From Thermoplasmata archaeon (lineage in GTDB: Archaea > Thermoplasmatota > Thermoplasmata > Thermoplasmatales > Thermoplasmataceae): a stretch of 40,835 bases of DNA. Every line of letters begins with the position of its first letter. The stretch's first letter is position 1. The DNA lies in assembly GCA_021797055.1 (NCBI GenBank), contig JAKAAI010000007.1, forward strand, positions 1-40,835. Direction: 5' to 3'. The position numbers and the translations under genes are program-made. The notes beneath the pieces were generated by a model. The model saw only the letters and a program-made list of their open reading frames with translations, had not been told where the DNA came from and made no database searches. Below are positions 40,792-40,835 of the stretch, one piece after another.

Positions 40792-40835
40792 TTATGCACT
40801 CCTTATCCAGTCATACCCTTCTTCCTCGATCGGAA
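40792..40835 (-). CDS. sufC: Fe-S assembly ATPase SufC, C-terminal end only
   Basis: Only the last 13 codons and the stop lie in the window, reading PIEEEGYDWIRSA. This ending (E-E-x-GY-x-W) is what I expect at the SufC C-terminus, and the position directly before sufB fits the usual sufCBDS order. The frame cannot be tested further here. Confidence 0.6.
   Translation of the reverse strand, partial: PIEEEGYDWIRSA

Noticed and set aside
1..40835. CRISPR array, rRNA genes, intact insertion sequence or replication origin
   Set aside because: No regularly spaced repeats, rRNA sequence, transposase gene or origin-like repeat cluster could be seen.

Overview
The window reads as chromosomal DNA of a Thermoplasmatales archaeon; the genus cannot be fixed from sequence alone. 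The markers are archaeal Sec61-beta, uS15 paired with a RecJ-like nuclease, Nep1, an archaeal-type aspartate-semialdehyde dehydrogenase, and a mevalonate 3-kinase of the Thermoplasma type. First genes of transcription units usually have a TATA-like box about 25-30 bases before the start codon, so their transcripts are probably leaderless. Internal genes carry Shine-Dalgarno motifs. There is no CRISPR array, rRNA or intact insertion sequence.

Layout. Positions 1-1900 hold a regulator and an unknown gene cut by the left edge. Positions 2.0-5.5 kb hold a GT-C-like membrane protein divergent from gmhA, then two regulators, one with a fused THI5/NMT1-like sensor domain. Positions 5.8-12.8 kb hold a giant AglB oligosaccharyltransferase (2089 aa, about 1180 of them extracellular beta-domain repeats) overlapping a small anchored partner. 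Positions 12.8-16.1 kb hold uS15, RecJ, a RuvC-like protein and Nep1. Positions 16.2-19.3 kb hold a dienoyl-CoA-reductase-like SDR and two orphan membrane or surface proteins. Positions 20.0-23.5 kb hold a heterodimeric ABC exporter. Positions 23.5-27.5 kb hold thrB, a cystathionine gamma-synthase-type gene, asd and an ACT-less aspartokinase in one operon. Positions 27.6-31.5 kb hold an unknown protein, an AP-endonuclease-fold protein, mevalonate 3-kinase, Sec61-beta and tRNA-Glu(CTC). Positions 31.5-34.1 kb are a gene-poor accessory-looking segment with a frameshifted membrane gene, an HxlR regulator, a relic and a bacterial/phage-like protein. Positions 34.2-36.5 kb hold a four-CBS protein coupled to glycyl-tRNA synthetase. 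Positions 36.5-40.8 kb hold the Suf operon (sufC end, sufB, sufD, sufS, sufU).

How the genes work together. AglB, its overlapping partner, the DUF2079 protein and GmhA suggest a surface N-glycosylation neighbourhood, possibly involving heptose. thrB-metB-asd-ask cover steps from aspartate to O-phosphohomoserine and cystathionine. The Suf genes form one Fe-S assembly unit.

Points of most interest are the AglB fusion, and several genes whose reading frames need non-AUG/GUG/UUG starts: AUU for the first ABC subunit, CUG for aspartokinase, and possibly CUG for two more. Also notable are a THI5-like one-component regulator with a CxCC motif, and a frameshift explained exactly by loss of one TC unit.
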